Origin: Blasia pusilla
Taxonomy: Eukaryota; Marchantiophyta; Marchantiopsida; Blasiales
Direction of reading: 5' to 3'
Length of the DNA stretch: 64,000 nucleotides
Assembly: GCA_050084515.1 (NCBI GenBank)
Contig: CM114275.1
Span: forward strand, 5,208,001-5,272,000
Shown here: in pieces, positions 32,641-44,804 of the stretch
How the letters are laid out: each line of letters opens with the position of its first letter
Position numbering within the stretch: the stretch's first letter is position 1
The notes under the pieces: model-generated
Database searches by the model: none
Seen by the model: only the letters and a program-made list of their open reading frames with translations
Told to the model about the DNA's origin: nothing
Program-made: the position numbers and the translations under genes

Positions 32641-34634
32641 TCTCCCTACCGGGGAACCAACCAAACCAACGAGGAACATAAGCTGCGCTGGAGATGTCCG
32701 ACCCTTGCCTTCGCCGTGATTCACGCGTCGCAACGCCCAGCAGAGAGAAGTGGCCAAATTTGAAACTTCTACGCTTAAGAGAGGCCAAAGGGAGATCTTC
32801 AAGTCGGTGGAGAGAGCAACGCCTGAGAAGGAGAAGAGAGCGCACGTATGTTGACATATGACAAACGGGAAACCAAGCAAATTCTTCTATCAAGGTTTAT
32901 GAAATTTCGAGCTTAACTTTAATGGACCTCATATTTGTGAAATAGTTCCTCTCCATGTAAGGGAATATAGAAAAATTACTCCGAAGAAAATTGTGTAGAG
33001 TGTTTCGCTATGCAGGGTTCATCCGGAGTTGTTACGAAGTGGATAATGAATCTATTTTGCTTTTACTCTTGGGACAATTGGGGAATGCCACAAAGGAACC
33101 TGAATGGAACTTTGTCGTGACCACATCTGATTTTCCTACTCTCCCCTTTGCCACATTGACATCCTCTCATTGCATGTTGTCCCCCCTCTTGGGACTCATA
33201 GAATGGAGGCATGCCCAAAAATTTGTTTTGATAGAGCGTTACGGATATGAATACCTTGGTCTTTTCTACTTGAATGGCCAATGCTCCTATCTTCGAGGCG
33301 TAATATACATAGGCATCCCTTTAAAGATGGGTTCCCTCAAACAGGTACCCTTTATTTGAGCTCACGAGAGATACTTAAAAGATTGGGTCAAAGAAGAGGA
33401 GGGGAAAAGGAGAACGGGGGCATAAGATTTTTCTTTTTAAAATAATGGAAGTGACTTTATTTTCTCAATGGCAATATGGGGGATGGAAAAGTGAAAGGGG
33501 CAGGGCAGTCACTTATCCCAAATCGAGACGTGGAAAACATGATTTCTTAAGAGAAGATAGATTTTTAAAAGTTTTCAAAAAGAAAATTTAATGAAAAATT
33601 TTCATGTTCTAAAAGAGTAAGTTTTCCAAATATTTAAATTAAGATTTTCATGTCAAGTTATGAAATTTGGAATGTATCACTTAGAGGTAAAAGGTTTCTT
33701 AACGCGATTTTTTCAATTTTTATACGAGAAATCTACATTTTTATTGGAGATTGTTGTTTTGATTTGCAAACACCTATCTGTTTGACAAGTGACGATCGGG
33801 CAATAAACAAATGTTTCACATGCTATGGGGAAAAAAATTGTAGGTCACATCATTAATCCCTTCATGGACTATTGAAAACCCGTTTTACTAGTATCCATTG
33901 AACCAATTTCGTTGAAACCATACAGAAAAATTCCAATTCAAAAGATTTTCCTATCATATTTTCGTGACAAAATTGCTTCAAAAATAATTTTGAACCATGA
34001 GAATTTTGTTTTTACTTCCCTCGGCTTCTTTTATTTCCGTCCCTCCTACCATCGTATCGTATAATATAGACGAAGATTGTCCTGGCGGGAGGCGGGATGG
34101 TAGCCGATTCGGACTAAAAAGCCGGACCGGAAAGTAAAGGATGTCGGTCCCGCAGATCGGAATTAGTCATGGAGCGTCTCAAGTATCCGAATTCCCAATG
34201 ACGCTAAGCGCTTATCGTGAACTCGTTCGTCGTCCGGAAACGGAAGCGCGCGCATGAAGCTGTCTGTCATCCATCCGTGCACTCAGGAATCAGGATTCCA
34301 AGTTCCATCTCCAACCCGAATGCCGCAGCATACGATGCCATTATTTGTCACTTGCGTCAAAAACATCGCGGATTCCTGCACGAGGGTACGCGTAGTAGAA
34401 GTTCGTCGCGCATAACACACTCGTTGCCCAACTCCATCGCCGGCTATGGAAACGCGACTCTGACGCTGAATCATCGGCATTGAAGTCTCATGCGCGTCTC
34501 CGCGCGATCGTCTCTTCGCTTCATGGATCAAGACCAGACTTGACTGTGTGATGCTCGCTAGTGCATTGCTGACATACTCTCTTCGTTTCGACAAAAGGAC
34601 TCTATGCGGACATTGTTGGAGTCAGTTTGATAAA
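32641..34634. other. spacer between U2-1 and U2-2, with mini-Helitron-like element
   Basis: This is duplicated in unit 2 (52831-54836). An element at about 33731-33891 starts ATCTACATTTTTATTGGAG and ends ACCCGTTTTACTAGT, with the inner segment TTTGACAAGTGACGATCGGG related to 61990-62015, consistent with a mini-Helitron. The part from about 34075 is homologous to the 5' flank of U2-1. No protein gene is recognised. Confidence 0.5.
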
Positions 34635-34702
34635 ACCATAAGCTAAATGTACCTGAAGTAACGAGTTGAGCAATATAATCCTTCGCCTTCCGACATCAAT
34701 TT

Positions 34703-34894
34703 ATACCTTTCTCGGCCTTTTGGCTAAGATCAAGTGTAGTATATGTTCTTATCGTTTAATATCTCGATACGAGGTCATCGACCCTCACGATATTTATCTT
34801 ATTTCTCTTAGGGTGAGGAGTCGGTGGCAGCTTTTTGCCCAAGCCCTTCAAATGTCGCCTAGGTATCTCACTACCTCCAGGCCGGCGCAGCCCA
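34703..34894 (+). pseudogene. U2 snRNA, copy U2-2 (probably decayed)
   Basis: The first 38 nt are intact, then changes gather. TATCTGTTC becomes TATATGTTC. Stem IIa changes from TATCAG/CTGATA to TATCG/CGATA. Stem IIb loses a base, the Sm region has two substitutions, stem III is rearranged and the stem IV loop TATTGCACTAC becomes TATCTCACTAC. The length is 192 nt. The promoter motifs (ACCATAAGC at 34635, CAATATA at 34671) remain. Its partner U2-4 at the same place in unit 2 is intact, so decay occurred after duplication, or U2-4 was repaired by conversion. Confidence 0.85.
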
Positions 34895-36344
34895 TATTCC
34901 CAAACGAGGATCCCCAAGGAAACTAAGAAGGACTGTCTCTGCATGATCCCACCTCGAGGAGGCGTGTAGAATAGGCATAGATGCATGGTCTGAACTTTAA
35001 GGGCAAAACGTGTACACTCAAGGATCGTTTCCATAGCGTGGCACTCCTCGCTTTTAGCGTAGTAGTTCCACACCTTTCTTCCTAATATCTATGGAGACAT
35101 GGGTTGTTGGAAACCAAGGCCGGAAAGTGAGGGTAGTAGTTAGGATGGAACCATTTTTAAGGAATCCGAAATTCAAAAGGTTTGTATTTTCACGTGTTAC
35201 CCTTGAAGTTCTTAATAGGGGACAAGTGGCTCTTGAGACCCGAGATTTGCAACAACATGCCCTTCTTTGTGCAATTTAACTCTCGAGACACACTACTAGT
35301 TCTTCTACTTCTTAGGTAGGGTCTCAGGCCCCACCTAAGTCTCCCACTTTGCAAGAGGAGCAAACCACCAAATCTAGATTATAATTGGAGACCCTATAAG
35401 GACGATTAGACCAAATAGTCGAATAGTAGGACAAGATAACAACGAGTTTGAGTTTCATCCCTTGAGAAAATGTATAGAAAATGATTTTTAATTAATATTT
35501 AAATTAGTTTATATTATAATGAATGATCATTTATGATTATAATGAATGAGTGTACAATAAGATAAACTAGTGGGATGATTTCAAAAAATAACAAAATTTC
35601 CCTTAATTCATATTTGATAAGAAGAGAAATGAATTTTAATGAAGAAGGAATACATGTTGTGTAAAGTTTGTAGAAGGAGAATTAGTAAGGGAGTGGGGTA
35701 TCATTTAAATTTTAATTGAAGAGTAAAATTGAATGTTATTACTCTTCTAAGATTCAAGAAAATAGAAAGCATATTTAAATTTTGAAAGGAAAAATATAAC
35801 TATTTTTAAAGATAATCATGTTTGATTTTTTAGGAAAGATAAATGAATTTTAATGCAAAAAGGAAATTATTATCTTTAAATTTTCTAAAATTTAGAATTA
35901 TTAAAAATATCATTTCCATGCTAACTAGTGGACTATAATTACCACGGTTAAGTAGGATTTTAAGCCCAAGATATGGGAGGCTAAAGACCTTACTCCATGG
36001 GCGCTTTGACCGCCAGCTGGCCGACGGTTCTCAGCCGATTTCCATAACTGAAAGTGAGAACAACCAATATTTTAAATTTCTTGCACAGGGACGAAACCCC
36101 TTTCTTGTGCCCACAAAGTTTTGAATCTGCGACTCTGGTAGAAATTAAAAAAACATTGAAGATATCTCAAACGCTCGAGTAGGTGAATGACACTAGCGCT
36201 TGGGATAAGGCCTTAAGGGATGGTGGGGTTGAGTAGTAAGTCCCAAGGATTCGAAGGATGTTAAACTCTCGGAGGTTAAGGATGAAATTGAGGTTTGAGA
36301 ACACATGCTGAACTTCCAAATTTGAGTACGTGGTAACACCAAAA
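34895..36344. other. duplicated AT-rich flank downstream of U2-2
   Basis: This matches 55101-56559 nearly base for base. It contains long AT-rich runs (35450-35930). The minus-strand ORF at 36167-36403 and its copy at 56382-56582 have no recognised motif. No gene is called. Confidence 0.5.
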
Positions 36345-38535
36345 TCCGACTGGTTGCAAGCATTGGTGTTCGCAACCTGTCGGAATCTGACAAGTTCCAT
36401 CACTTTGCGACCCGTCTGAAACCGACGGGTTGCAAGAATTTATTTTGCAACACATCAGATGCAGACACGTTGCAATGTCTTTCAACTCTTCGAATTTTGA
36501 GGGTTTAGGGTCTTTGAACTCGTCGGATTCCGAGGGGTTGCAATATCCTATATTGTGCACTTCTGCGTTTTGTAATTCTCCCTCACTTAACCATTTGGCG
36601 CATGGAGGAATGAACACTCATGAGAATGCCCTTTGCCCAAACACAAGTGGAGCTAAGAGTGTCCATTCATCTTGAAGGTCATCACAAGTATGCCAAAAAA
36701 ATTCCCTCATGGAGGCATGCCAACAAGACCAGACAAGAGCAATATTACAATTTGCAACATCTCCTAAATTTCTCACAAAAGTTATCACCAAGGAAAAAGG
36801 TCCATTGATTTATGAACTCTATGTTAGGGACGTTGGGAGATATGGGGATAAGAAAATGAATGTCGAAGCATTCAATTAATTCGTATCTGGAACTCCTAGA
36901 GAATGATATCCACATTGGTGGGGATATTCGTGGATGATGTTTCAAGATGTCCAGAACAAATGGTGGTAGAGCTACATGAGCTAGACTTCTAGAGACGAGA
37001 TAAGTACCTTCACTTAAGAAAAGTCAAGCATCAAGAACGAGTAACCAACCAGCTGATTGATCTAGATGATGAAATTACCCCACCCAGGTATTCAAAAATA
37101 ACAGATAGCTCCCTAGTTTGAGTTGGCATGTCATCTACAAAATCTATGAATGTCTAATTTCTGAATTCCTCTATAGGGGGGAATTCCCATAATCTAGTCT
37201 CGCGGGCTCTTCAACAATATGGCATTTCTATCATAGAGGTGGATTATAATCTGAAAAGATGGCATATCTCTCAAAGCAACCTCAAACGTGGACCCACGTG
37301 CAAGGCTGAATCTGATGGAATAAGGAGAGCATGAGGCACTTTTTCTGAATAAGAATTGTACAAGGACAGATTGACCAGTATCAAGCTTTTGGGGGCTGAA
37401 AACCTTTGATCGTTCTACAAGGACAAAGGATCAATTGAAGTACTTCTTCTGCCCATATGAATCATGCGCGTTCAAAAAGTCATATCCAACTGCCATTGGA
37501 GCTCCAGAGAATGCCCTTATGATTTGGCCCATTGTTGTAGGAATCAATTGCACTCAAAAGGAAGTGGATAATCTTACAAGTGCAGGGTTCATACTGGTAG
37601 ACATAGGAAGTTTTAAACATATTTGCCTTACAGAAAAATTCGCATTTTGGATCCAACCTAAGATTGATGTCAACTTGTATCTTGAAAAGGTGGATGATCT
37701 CAATCCACTATTTCTGTTCAAGTCAAGAAATAGAGTGAAGAGAAACCGAATATGTAGGCCATTGGTGGGAGAGGTCAAAGTGAATCGCATCGGCTCGGAA
37801 GGCCAATATGGAAATAATTGCCATAAAAGATGTGCATAGTGGGAATATAATAGGAAGAATATATTAGGTCAGGAACAACACCATCAATTTCCAATGTTTC
37901 TCAGTTGTATGTTATACACATTGGTTGCTTTCCACATGTTCTTGTGATGACTTTGTCAAGAGAGAGACAAGTAGGAAATGGTATTTCTTTTGTAAGCACA
38001 TGTACTATGTTTTGCTCGTAACTTTAAGAGAGTCGCATCTGGGAGCAGGAATCCACCAACCAATTTTGTCCTAACAGAAGTGAGAAGTATCCTTAAGAAT
38101 CCACTCTTACGATGCAACATCAGGTCTGAGAGTGCAATTTGGAAATGCCAAATTGTTCACTCTTGAACTTTTATCTCTATGCTTAAATGATATTTTTTTC
38201 AAGACCTTGGATGGAAAAAGTGATTTATTCCATGTTTATGATTCCAATGTTTTTTTGAATTTTTTGAATTATATGTTGAGAGATTATTAATATTGGATAC
38301 ATGAATGTTTCATGTATGATGCAACATGTCGGATTTAGACAAAGTTGCCATAAAAGGAAGGGATTTTTTTGGCCAGTGACTAAGAAATTAAAAGAGAACA
38401 AAATTGTAAAATATGTTCCAAAAAATTTGAACCTCTCTTCAACCTATAGGAAGCTCTCTTCAAATCAGGAAACTCTTTTCAAAAATTAGATTCTCCTTGG
38501 TTTGACAATACTTTCATCTCTTCCTCTCCTCTTAC
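36345..38535. other. unit-1-specific insert, unrecognised, with a 134-codon ORF
   Basis: Homology to unit 2 stops at 36344. The sequence up to about 36560 repeats GACGGGTTGCAA-like strings. A plus-strand ORF at 37435-37839 (134 codons) is rich in Lys/Ile/Asn and reads FFCPYESCAFKKSYPTAIG near its start. I do not recognise it. Related frames upstream (36620-37430) are broken by stops, so this may be a decayed gene or a captured fragment. The rest shows nothing. Confidence 0.35.
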
Positions 38536-40060
38536 CGCTCCTCGTTGAGGAGTATGAGCGACATCTAGAGGAGGTATTTTGAAGATTATAGTTTCACAGG
38601 TTCAAGCTACATCCAGAAAAGTACAAGTTCTTATACAAATAGATTGAGTGCTTGTGTCATACGATATACCGAGGTGGCCTTGGTGTGCAACATACAAAGT
38701 TAGAGGCTATCCCACGCATTCCACGCCCTACAGAGGTGAGTCAAGTTTGTGCATTCATGGGATTTGGCGAACTTCTATTGACGGTAGTTAAAGGGTTTCA
38801 ATTTGACTGCAAAGCCCCTAACCTTGGTGACCAAGGTGGATCACAAGTGGCATTGGGGATGATGAGCATGAGAGAGCATTTGAGCGGGTCAAGGACCGAT
38901 TGATATCCGCTCCCATAGTGAGGAGATCAATAAGGGGGCATCCTTTCCAATTTCATATTGATTGGAGCATGTTGGGGCTTCGAGCGGTGCTCACCCAGCA
39001 TGACGATGAGGATAAAGAGTTCGTGGTGGCTTACGCTAGTTGCTCGAACAACGTTGCCGAGGAGAACTATAGCTCATACGAGGATGATTGCTTGTTTGCA
39101 GTGTGGGCTGTCGCGTATTTCAAGTGTAACTTATTCGGAAACAACTTTACAATCATCATCCACTTAAGTGGTTTATGGAGTGCGACAAGCTCACAAGGAA
39201 GCTTGTGAGATGAGCTTTGTTGTTGTAGGAGTATGATTTCATGGTGATACATAGATATGAAACGCTCCACCAAGATGGAGATGGGTTGAGCTGTAACCCA
39301 TGCCAGAGTTAGCGAGATAAGATAGGAGCTCGATGGCATGGAGAGAGTGATGAGGAGTTGGTGCCAAAATGGCATGCATGAGCCTATTTAAGCTTGTTAG
39401 ATATGGAGAGCCAGATTGTTGAGACTTCGATGGTGAGGTCTGATGGAGAGTTCCTAGATCCAGAGGCCGATGGGGAGGCGATAGGTGGCCAAGAGATATA
39501 TTCACAAAAGGGAGTAGTCTTGGAGTATCTCCATACTCGTAGCATCGCGAGCACACGAGGTGCTAGAGAGCGGGATCGGATCCTAGAGAAAGCCAGATAA
39601 TCTCGGTAATAGGGGATACATGTGTTGCGAGTTTGGGTAGATTATAGACTACGTGGAGTGCCTCATCCATCGCACATAGTACATTTAGTGCAGCATGCCT
39701 ACAAGGAGTTCAATCATTTTGGGCAAAAGCAGACGTACGTACAACTTACTTCAGATATAATATCGGTGGCGAGGCATGTAGACTAACTTTCATTAGTTTG
39801 TTGCTAGATGCATGGGGTCTGGGCATCATTCAATACTCTCACTTCATACTTGCATCCACTTTCGATCATTGATTTATGTTATAGATGGAGTTTGGATTTT
39901 GCATGACCTTTACCTTTAACAGAGCGTCATAGTTTTTATGTGTTGGTCATGGTCGAACACTTCTTGAAGTGGATAGAGTTGGTTGGATTGTCTTACAAAA
40001 CTAGTGAGGGAGTAGCGTATGCCTTCCTAGATTGAATGTTGAGTCAATATAGCGCACTAT
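38536..40060 (+). pseudogene. gypsy pol fragment: RT end, RNase H and integrase
   Basis: The plus strand reads in order: an RT tail (ERHLEEVF-like, then FKLHPEKYKFL), TEVSQVCAFMGFGELLL, and RNase H (FQFHIDWSMLGLRAVLTQHD, VVAYASCSNNVAEENYSSYE). Next come a BHR-like YDFMVIHRYETLHQDGDGLS, an integrase zinc region (HAYKEFNHFGQKQTYVQ) and the integrase core (YRWSLDFA, LVMVEHFLKWIELVGL). It resembles the E1 pol (WSLDFAEPLPLTGRH, VMVEHFSKWIEL), so it is a diverged member of the same group. It is broken by many stops and ends at about 40060. Confidence 0.82.
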
Positions 40061-40985
40061 ATGAGGGGTATATTTATTTAAAAAGAAATCATTTCAATTT
40101 GGAGATTTAAATAGTATCATATTTTTGAAAAAGTAAATAAAAATTTGTTCAAGAGATTAAATGCAAGACGATTTATAATGTCAAAAGGATGAGAAAAATA
40201 ATCATTACCAAGAAAGAAAATTTACAAGACAACATTGTATGTGGATGCAAGATACACATTTAATCATATAATTTTCTCAAACGTGCAAATATTGTGATTA
40301 TTTTTCTTTCTAGTGGATGTCAAGCTTATTTCTTTATTATTATTCATGTTTAGATCTTTTTTTCCTTTGGGGCATATTAGCAAGTTTTCAATTTTAGCCT
40401 ATATTTGAAGCGATTGAGCATTGTGAGAATATCATTTCATTATTCAAATGGATAAATGGTATTATTGAAGGACGAAGAGGCATGTAAGGAAAGAGAGAGA
40501 TAATCCTCTCATAACAATTCAGGACTATTCTTTTTTATCTTATTGCTATTAAGTATCTATGTCTTAAATTCCCTTTATATTATTGTTGAGCTGAAAAAAA
40601 TGCCATCATCGAGTATAAGGAAGGAATGATTGCTCACACTTAACGCATCCGAGTATGTACACATCTCATTTACACATACAAGCCTAAAGTTTTGTGTTTC
40701 AAAACCTACTTTTTTATCCTTTTCTCATGTAGGATCTCAATTGTTGAAACCATATTTTCATTACATTTGAGATGCAACCATATTTGAAAATATTACATTT
40801 TATATCCCACATTTAATGATGTGGCTATTTAAATAGGGGTCATAGAGAGGATAATAGACGATTGTTCTCTTATTAGTAAGAATCTTCAAAGATTTGTACA
40901 TGTCACTTAATTTGATAACTCTCTCTTATAATATTGACTAATAGTATACATGCTCAATCGGCTATACCAAGGGATCAATTTCAAT
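40061..40985. other. AT-rich intergenic sequence
   Basis: This is AT-rich, low-complexity sequence following the gypsy fragment. I see no ORF with motifs, no RNA gene and no clear transposon ends. Confidence 0.5.
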
Positions 40986-41336
40986 TACCATTCATTGAGG
41001 ATCTCCTATATAAAATTTGCAACATAGAGAACAATAACAAGGATGTGCCCTTTTATGTCATCTTTTCTAGATGCCTTAATTCATTCCACATTTATTTCAC
41101 CAAATGCCTTTGTAGAAAATGGGGATTTGAAATTTTCTCTTTGATAATAGGACGATAAATCTTGCACTCATGGAGGTTCAAAATCATTTGCAAGGTCAGG
41201 GCAAGAGGTAGTTAGGTTACCCAGCCATAGCGGACTTCTCTTTTGACAATAAAATTGTAGTTTTCATGTCTCAAGGTAGAGTAGCCCTTATGTAATCGCG
41301 AGGAATTAAGTAAATAAGCTAGGTGTTAGGTTTCGA

Positions 41337-41894
41337 AGCCCTTTTGCGCTTCGAAATAGAGTTCGAGTTCCGTTAGAAACTCGCTCACTTTCCGAGAACG
41401 CCCCATTCCTGTGAATGGCGTTGGCAAATTAGTCTTACAAAGCTTCTTGCCACAACTAGAGGCTCCATTTGACTTGAATTCCGAGATCACCTTGCTTTGT
41501 TCAGCCATCTCGTCCGCCATCACCTTGATCAATCCCATCATTTGGGTATAAAAGGCCGGATCGTTTAAGTTTGGATCCGAAGGTCCCGCGGAAAGATTTT
41601 CGGTTGGAACATCCTCATGTCAGGGACTCGGCACTTCGGGAGTCGCAAATTCCTCCTCCGGCTCTGGGTCCGTCATTGATTAGTCTCTCGGCTTCTTTGC
41701 TTTGACTCGCGGTTTCCTCGGTTCTTCGCCCTTGGTCGCCATTTGCGAGTCGTCGCCTTTTCTCATATCTCCTCCTCGCCTCTTGCGTTCCTCCTCGGCG
41801 TCGCGGTCTTCCGGCTACCTTGAGTTCTCCCCAAACGTCCAGATCTTCAACAATCCAAAGTTCACGCTCATCAAGGAATCGCTCTGATACCACG
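41337..41894 (-). pseudogene. partial second 5' internal region (PBS and gag start)
   Basis: This matches 47745-48288 almost exactly. The PBS, TGGTATCAGAGC (plus 41881-41892 as complement), is a perfect 12-nt complement to the initiator tRNA-Met 3' end. The gag start region (MMGLIKVMADEMAEQSKVIS at 41541) is open to ELYFEAQKG and then joins foreign sequence. In both copies an in-frame TGA interrupts the proline-rich lead (PSP, stop, HEDVPTENL). Confidence 0.85.
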
Positions 41895-42919
41895 TGTCGT
41901 GCGCCTACTCTCCTTGAACGTTAATCTTGTTTGTTGCGGAAGCGTGCGTTCAGTAGGGCACGCTCTCAACGATGATCTGCATCCAAACACGCACTTCGGT
42001 TAGTCGGGTCTTGGACCAATCGGCGGGATTACTTTCCGAGTTCTCGTCTCGGATTCTCTTCAAGCTCAACCTTCCTAGTTTCGCGGTTTCCAACACGGGC
42101 AAGTCTCGAAAGACTTGGGACAGACTTTCTGGGGGTTCGGGAACTGAAACGGGCGTTTTTCTTTAGCGGTTCCAATCGTCCGATGAACATCCAATGAGTT
42201 CCTCACCAAGACTCGCATTTAAAATGAATCTCGGGTTGGAATCCAAGTGTGGCGTACAAAGTCCACTCCCTTGGATCAGGTTTGGGTTTCGATTTCCTCG
42301 CCAAACTCCGTTCCATCCGTGCTCTGTGAAACGCCATTTGGCGCCCAAAGTGGGGTTTCGTTTCCGAGACATCTCGGAGAAGGTACTCCTTACTAGTACT
42401 TCTGGGGATCTCCAGGGCCCCCTTCATTTAGGAAAGACACCCGGGCCTCTCCAATTGGCCCTCAACCCGATTGCTCTCTCAATCGTTTTCGGCCAATATC
42501 TCAGCCTGTACTTATGCGTTTTCTAAGATCTTTGGTGCGTTGGAAGCGCCTCAAGATCAGCTTTCCAACGCGCCCCTCGTTGTCCCGAACGCATCTTGGA
42601 GCTCAACGTTATGGTCCTAAACATAGTCAGATTCTCCCAAACGCTAGTCGTGTTCCAAACTGGTTCTCACCTATTTGGCAACCAACCTCCCAAGACTCAA
42701 CTCACCTCAAGTCTCGGCTCGCGTTTGGTATAGGTTACCTGGTCGCGACCAATAACGCATGAAACGCACAACTCTGTTCCGCGTTTCGTCTCTTAGACTT
42801 TTCCAAGAGACTCTTCCAAACGCCTCTCCAAAGCGCAAACCTCGCAGTGTGAGTTCCTTTGAGTTCTGATGTTTCGGTTGGCGCGTATTTGGTGTTGTTT
42901 GGTTATGAGGGTCATGACA
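41895..42919 (-). mobile_element. chromovirus 3' LTR
   Basis: The LTR is 1,025 bp, TGTCATGACC...ACGACA in the minus sense. It is preceded by the polypurine tract AAGGAGGGGTTAG (plus 42920-42932 as complement) and followed, after CG, by the tRNA-Met PBS of the next internal region. Both signals fix the limits exactly. Confidence 0.9.
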
Positions 42920-43604
42920 CTAACCCCTCCTTAAAAGGTTGATGTTCTCATCAACGCAAACCTTATGAACGTTAAGTTCTGGGAAGCCGACCCCTTAACA
43001 CAAAATCGCGTTCTGGTAGCTAACCCGCAATTCCTCTTTTGACTTAAGTCTTAGGTTGTCGCTTGTAGCACTTAGACTTATTAGCTTATGCTTTCTGATG
43101 AGCCTAGACTAGTTCTGCTGAACTAATCTAACTATCAAAATAAGCTCACTAAGTCTGCAACCTAACACTTCACTCACTATTTGTAAACAACCGCCTGTCT
43201 ACCTAGCTAACTAGTACTACTTTTGGGTCACCTGTACTCCACCTAGGCGCATCACTAAGTTCAGTCATGAAACATGAATGAGATCACCACAAACCCCAAG
43301 ACAGACTCATCTGCCTTGGCTGACGGCGGGCGATCCCAAATGCTAGTACTTCAACACTTGGTCCTGATCTAGATGCCTTATCTGAATACAAGCTCTCACC
43401 TCAAATACTCATTGTTTGGTCTCCTTGACTTACATCTTAAGCACATGAAGAACTACTCATTTGCCTTGCACAAACCAAACTCAAAATTACAATACAAGCA
43501 TCGAATCTCCAAATCCATGTCTTCTTTATTGCAACAACTAAACCTTTCTAGTTACAACGGGTTATCGGCCCAAGCTTTCCGGTCACAAGTTATGTCCATT
43601 GCTT
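42920..43604. other. chromovirus 3' untranslated region
   Basis: This lies between the pol stop and the polypurine tract. The plus-strand ORF at 43373-43636 is a shadow. No further domain is seen. Confidence 0.6.
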
Positions 43605-44720
43605 CTAACGCACGTGCCTTTTTTGCATCCATCTAAAGTCACGCAATGCTTCTTGCGCATGTTCTAGATCCGCCTCCGCAATCCAAGTCGCCTCTTTCAC
43701 ATGATAGCCCTTTCCACTTGACCAAGTACTCGTACTTGGTGGCCCTACGTCTGGAACGCAGAATGGTCTCAACCTCGAACTCTGGTTCCTCATTTCTGAT
43801 GACCGGTTGTGGTCTCAACATCCTCCTTCGCTCCGGACGCACACTGTCTTGAAGATACTTCTTCAATAATGACACATGGAAAGTCTGGTGAATCTTGAAC
43901 TCGTTTAGCACCTCCAACGTGTATACATCCTCAAACGGCTTTGCCTTGATCACATACGGTCCATCATACTTGGCTGACAATTTCGCGGACAATTCCTTCA
44001 GAAGAGTGAGATTCTTAACACTCAACCACACTTGTTCCCCAACTTGGAAACTCACTTGGCGCCGACTTTTGTTAGCATGCTTTACGTACCTTAGTTGAGC
44101 CTTGGCGAGACTTTCTCTCGCTCGCTCTTGTCCTTCCTGCATTTCCAGTAACAAACATTCCGCCGTTGCTTGACGAGTGTGTGTAGATGTATTGCCCTTT
44201 GAAAGAGCTAAGTCAAGAGGTCCTTCTGGTTCTCTTTGATACGCCAGAAGAAACAGAGATTCTCCGGTTGCAGAATGCTTAGTCGAGTTGTAACAATACT
44301 CAGCCATACTTAACCACTTGGCCCAATCTCTTTGGTCCGCACTAACATAATTCCGTAAGTATTGGTTTACGACCGAGTTTACTTTTTCCGTTTGCCCATC
44401 CGTTTGAGGATGGAAGGCCCGATCTTAAAGTTGAGTTTGGTCCGGAACCTCTGAATAGATGTTTCCAAAAGGCACTTTGGTAAACTTCGGATCCCGATCC
44501 GACACAATGCTCCTAGGCAATCCGCGCGCCGCCACCAACCATCCAGAATAGTCGGGAAGTCGGTAGGCCGTCGCAGACTCTCTTGTCGGCACAAACCTCC
44601 CCAACTTGCTAAACCGATCAACTATCACAAGTATAGCGTTGTATCCCTCAGATTCTGGAAGACTCGTGATGAAATCCATGCTAATGATTTGCAAGGGTCC
44701 CTCCGGGATTGGCAAAGGAT
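43605..44720 (-). pseudogene. chromovirus integrase with GPY/F module and chromodomain
   Basis: The integrase core reads IISMDFITSLPESEGYNAI, DRFSKLGRF and IVSDRDPKF (44715-44425), giving two catalytic Asp. A frameshift follows, and the frame resumes at 44307 with AEYCYNSTKHSATG. The GPY/F module is AKYDGPYVIKAK (residues 112-123 of that ORF). The chromodomain reads FEVETILRSRRR and YEYLVKWKGL (about 43785-43705), then continues in another frame as VKEATWIAEADLEHAQEAL. So a frameshift splits the chromodomain. Chromodomains bind methylated H3 and steer insertion into heterochromatin. Confidence 0.9.
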
Positions 44721-44804
44721 GAAGTAAGCCTTGTTTCTATGCATAAGACACGCGGTTCGCCTGGCAGGTCACGCATGTTTTCACATATTGAGCAACATCT
44801 TCCT

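Larger units (their letters stand above)
27047..41336. repeat. tandem segmental duplication, unit 1
   Basis: Bases 27047-28710 match 62017-63680 at a constant offset of 34,970 as far as I checked. Bases 30196-36344 match 50316-56559 at an offset of about 20.19 kb. Bases about 40990-41330 match about 61035-61365. Taken together these are colinear pieces of one repeating unit. Unit 1 keeps its left end and U2 pair and ends against a truncated retrotransposon at 41337. Confidence 0.8.
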
